A stretch of 41,964 nt of DNA from the NCBI GenBank assembly GCA_009377495.1, contig WHTZ01000057.1:1-41964 (forward strand), in the 5' to 3' direction. The notes beneath the pieces were generated by a model. The model did not search any database. It had not been told where the DNA came from and worked only from the letters and a program-made list of their open reading frames with translations. The stretch comes from Luteitalea sp. (lineage in GTDB: Bacteria; Acidobacteriota; Vicinamibacteria; Vicinamibacterales; Vicinamibacteraceae). Below are positions 41,265-41,964 of this stretch, piece by piece (the first letter of the stretch is position 1; every line of letters begins with the position of its first letter). The translations under genes and the position numbers were made by a program.

Positions 41265-41285
41265 CCCTGACCCCTGATCCCTTGT
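41265..41285. repeat. Heptamer repeat (CCCTGAC type) before the alcohol dehydrogenase gene
   Basis: Units CCCTGAC, CCCTGAT, CCCTTGT end three bases before the ATG and occupy the SD position. On the opposite strand the unit is the GGGGTCA type found inside treY. Confidence 0.65.
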
Positions 41286-41288
41286 CTT

Positions 41289-41964
41289 ATGCAGGCACTC
41301 GTCGTGGATGGTGACCGTCGCGTTGAGGTACGCGAGGTGCCCATGCCTGCGCGCTCCGGCGAATGTCTGGTTCGCGTCACGCTGGCGGGCGTCTGCGCCA
41401 CCGATCTCCACATTCTGCGGGGCTATGCGGACTACACCGGCATTCCAGGTCACGAGTTCGTGGGCGTCGTCGAGGAGGCACCGGCTGGGCACGATCAGTG
41501 GCGCGGCCTCCGGGTGGTAGGCGAGATCAACGTCGGATGTGGTCGCTGCGCCTGGTGCGGGCGCGGCGAGAAGGAGCACTGCCCGGAACGTACGGTTCTC
41601 GGCATCAAGCAGCGCGACGGCGCGTTCGCACAGTTCCTCACGCTTCCCGTCACCAATCTGCACGAGGTGCCGGCTGCGCTGGACGATCACGTGGCCGTGT
41701 TCACGGAGCCGGTTGCGGCAGCGTGCCGTATCCTCGAGCAGGTCGTCCTGGGCTCGAACACCCAAGTCGCCGTGATTGGCGACGGGCGCATGGGCCTCCT
41801 CACGGCTCAAGTGCTGCGATCAGCCGGCGCCCAAACGCTTGTCATCGGCCGACACGAGGAGAAGCTCGCCATCGCACGCGGCCTCGGCCTGGACGCGATC
41901 GCACACACCGCACGGCCCGTTCCCGGCAAAGGACGCTTCGATGTCGTCGTCGAGGTGTCGGGCC
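41289..41964 (+). CDS. Zinc-dependent alcohol dehydrogenase family protein, N-terminal part
   Basis: The gene is cut by the right edge after about 225 codons. It is a medium-chain dehydrogenase: catalytic zinc ligands C36 (GVCATDLHI) and H55-E56 (GHEFVG), structural zinc site C84, C87, C90 and C98 (CGRCAWCGRGEKEHC) and the nucleotide-binding VAVIGDGRMGLLTAQVL. The substrate is unknown. It follows the flavoprotein by 29 bases, of which 21 are heptamer repeat, so it may belong to the same transcription unit. Confidence 0.9.
   Translation, partial: MQALVVDGDRRVEVREVPMPARSGECLVRVTLAGVCATDLHILRGYADYTGIPGHEFVGVVEEAPAGHDQWRGLRVVGEINVGCGRCAWCGRGEKEHCPERTVLGIKQRDGAFAQFLTLPVTNLHEVPAALDDHVAVFTEPVAAACRILEQVVLGSNTQVAVIGDGRMGLLTAQVLRSAGAQTLVIGRHEEKLAIARGLGLDAIAHTARPVPGKGRFDVVVEVSG

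Overview
The window looks like chromosomal DNA from a high-GC member of the Acidobacteriota, most likely the Vicinamibacteria/subdivision 6 side. The strongest pointer is four large orphan MacB/FtsX-type permeases of the ADOP kind next to a PadR regulator, with no ABC ATPase gene anywhere nearby. The taxonomic call is inference from gene content; no rRNA or marker gene is present.

Layout. Position 1-190 (minus) is the N-terminal end of a probable lasso-peptide B2 protease, preceded by a 497-aa HTH/S24-like protein and a DUF4112 membrane protein. From 2647 to 13533 (plus) lies a complete alpha-glucan/trehalose set: glgX debranching enzyme, a TreS-maltokinase fusion, treZ and treY. From 13586 to 17652 (minus) runs a tightly overlapped yebC-ruvC-ruvA-ruvB-fabH operon.

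From about 17.8 to 33.5 kb is a plastic, decaying region. Reading leftwards it holds PadR, ADOP3, ADOP2, ADOP1, an ECF sigma factor, a 204-aa membrane protein and a DUF3887/M23 protein. A second copy of the ADOP-sigma-membrane protein part sits at 29.1-33.3 kb. Almost every member of the second copy, and several of the first, has lost a piece: both sigma genes are broken in complementary ways, ADOP1 has lost 213 bp in frame relative to ADOP4, a fifth ADOP survives only as its last 50 or so codons fused to a PadR-type promoter, and the M23 protein lacks its catalytic core. Flanking genes (LysR, GH95, and further on YbaK) are also remnants. Where ancestor and descendant can both be read, the deletion joints lie at 6-7 bp direct repeats.

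From 33.5 to 36.0 kb (minus) a membrane protein and two SAM methyltransferases form an operon. Then come a 63-aa protein, an RRM RNA-binding protein, and a Tat-signalled HisC-like aminotransferase. The right end (38.8-41.9 kb, plus) carries a cyclopropane-fatty-acid-synthase family protein translationally coupled to a geranylgeranyl-reductase-type flavoprotein, followed by a zinc alcohol dehydrogenase cut by the window edge.

The intergenic spaces are unusually structured. I see (i) a family of GTAG-headed palindromes whose stems differ but remain self-complementary, several supplying the stop codon of the preceding gene; (ii) seven short tracts of 7-bp tandem repeats at gene joints or inside treY; and (iii) three large hairpins related by a GGGGAC-type core. 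These repeat systems, together with the decay by short-repeat deletion, are the most unusual aspect of the window.
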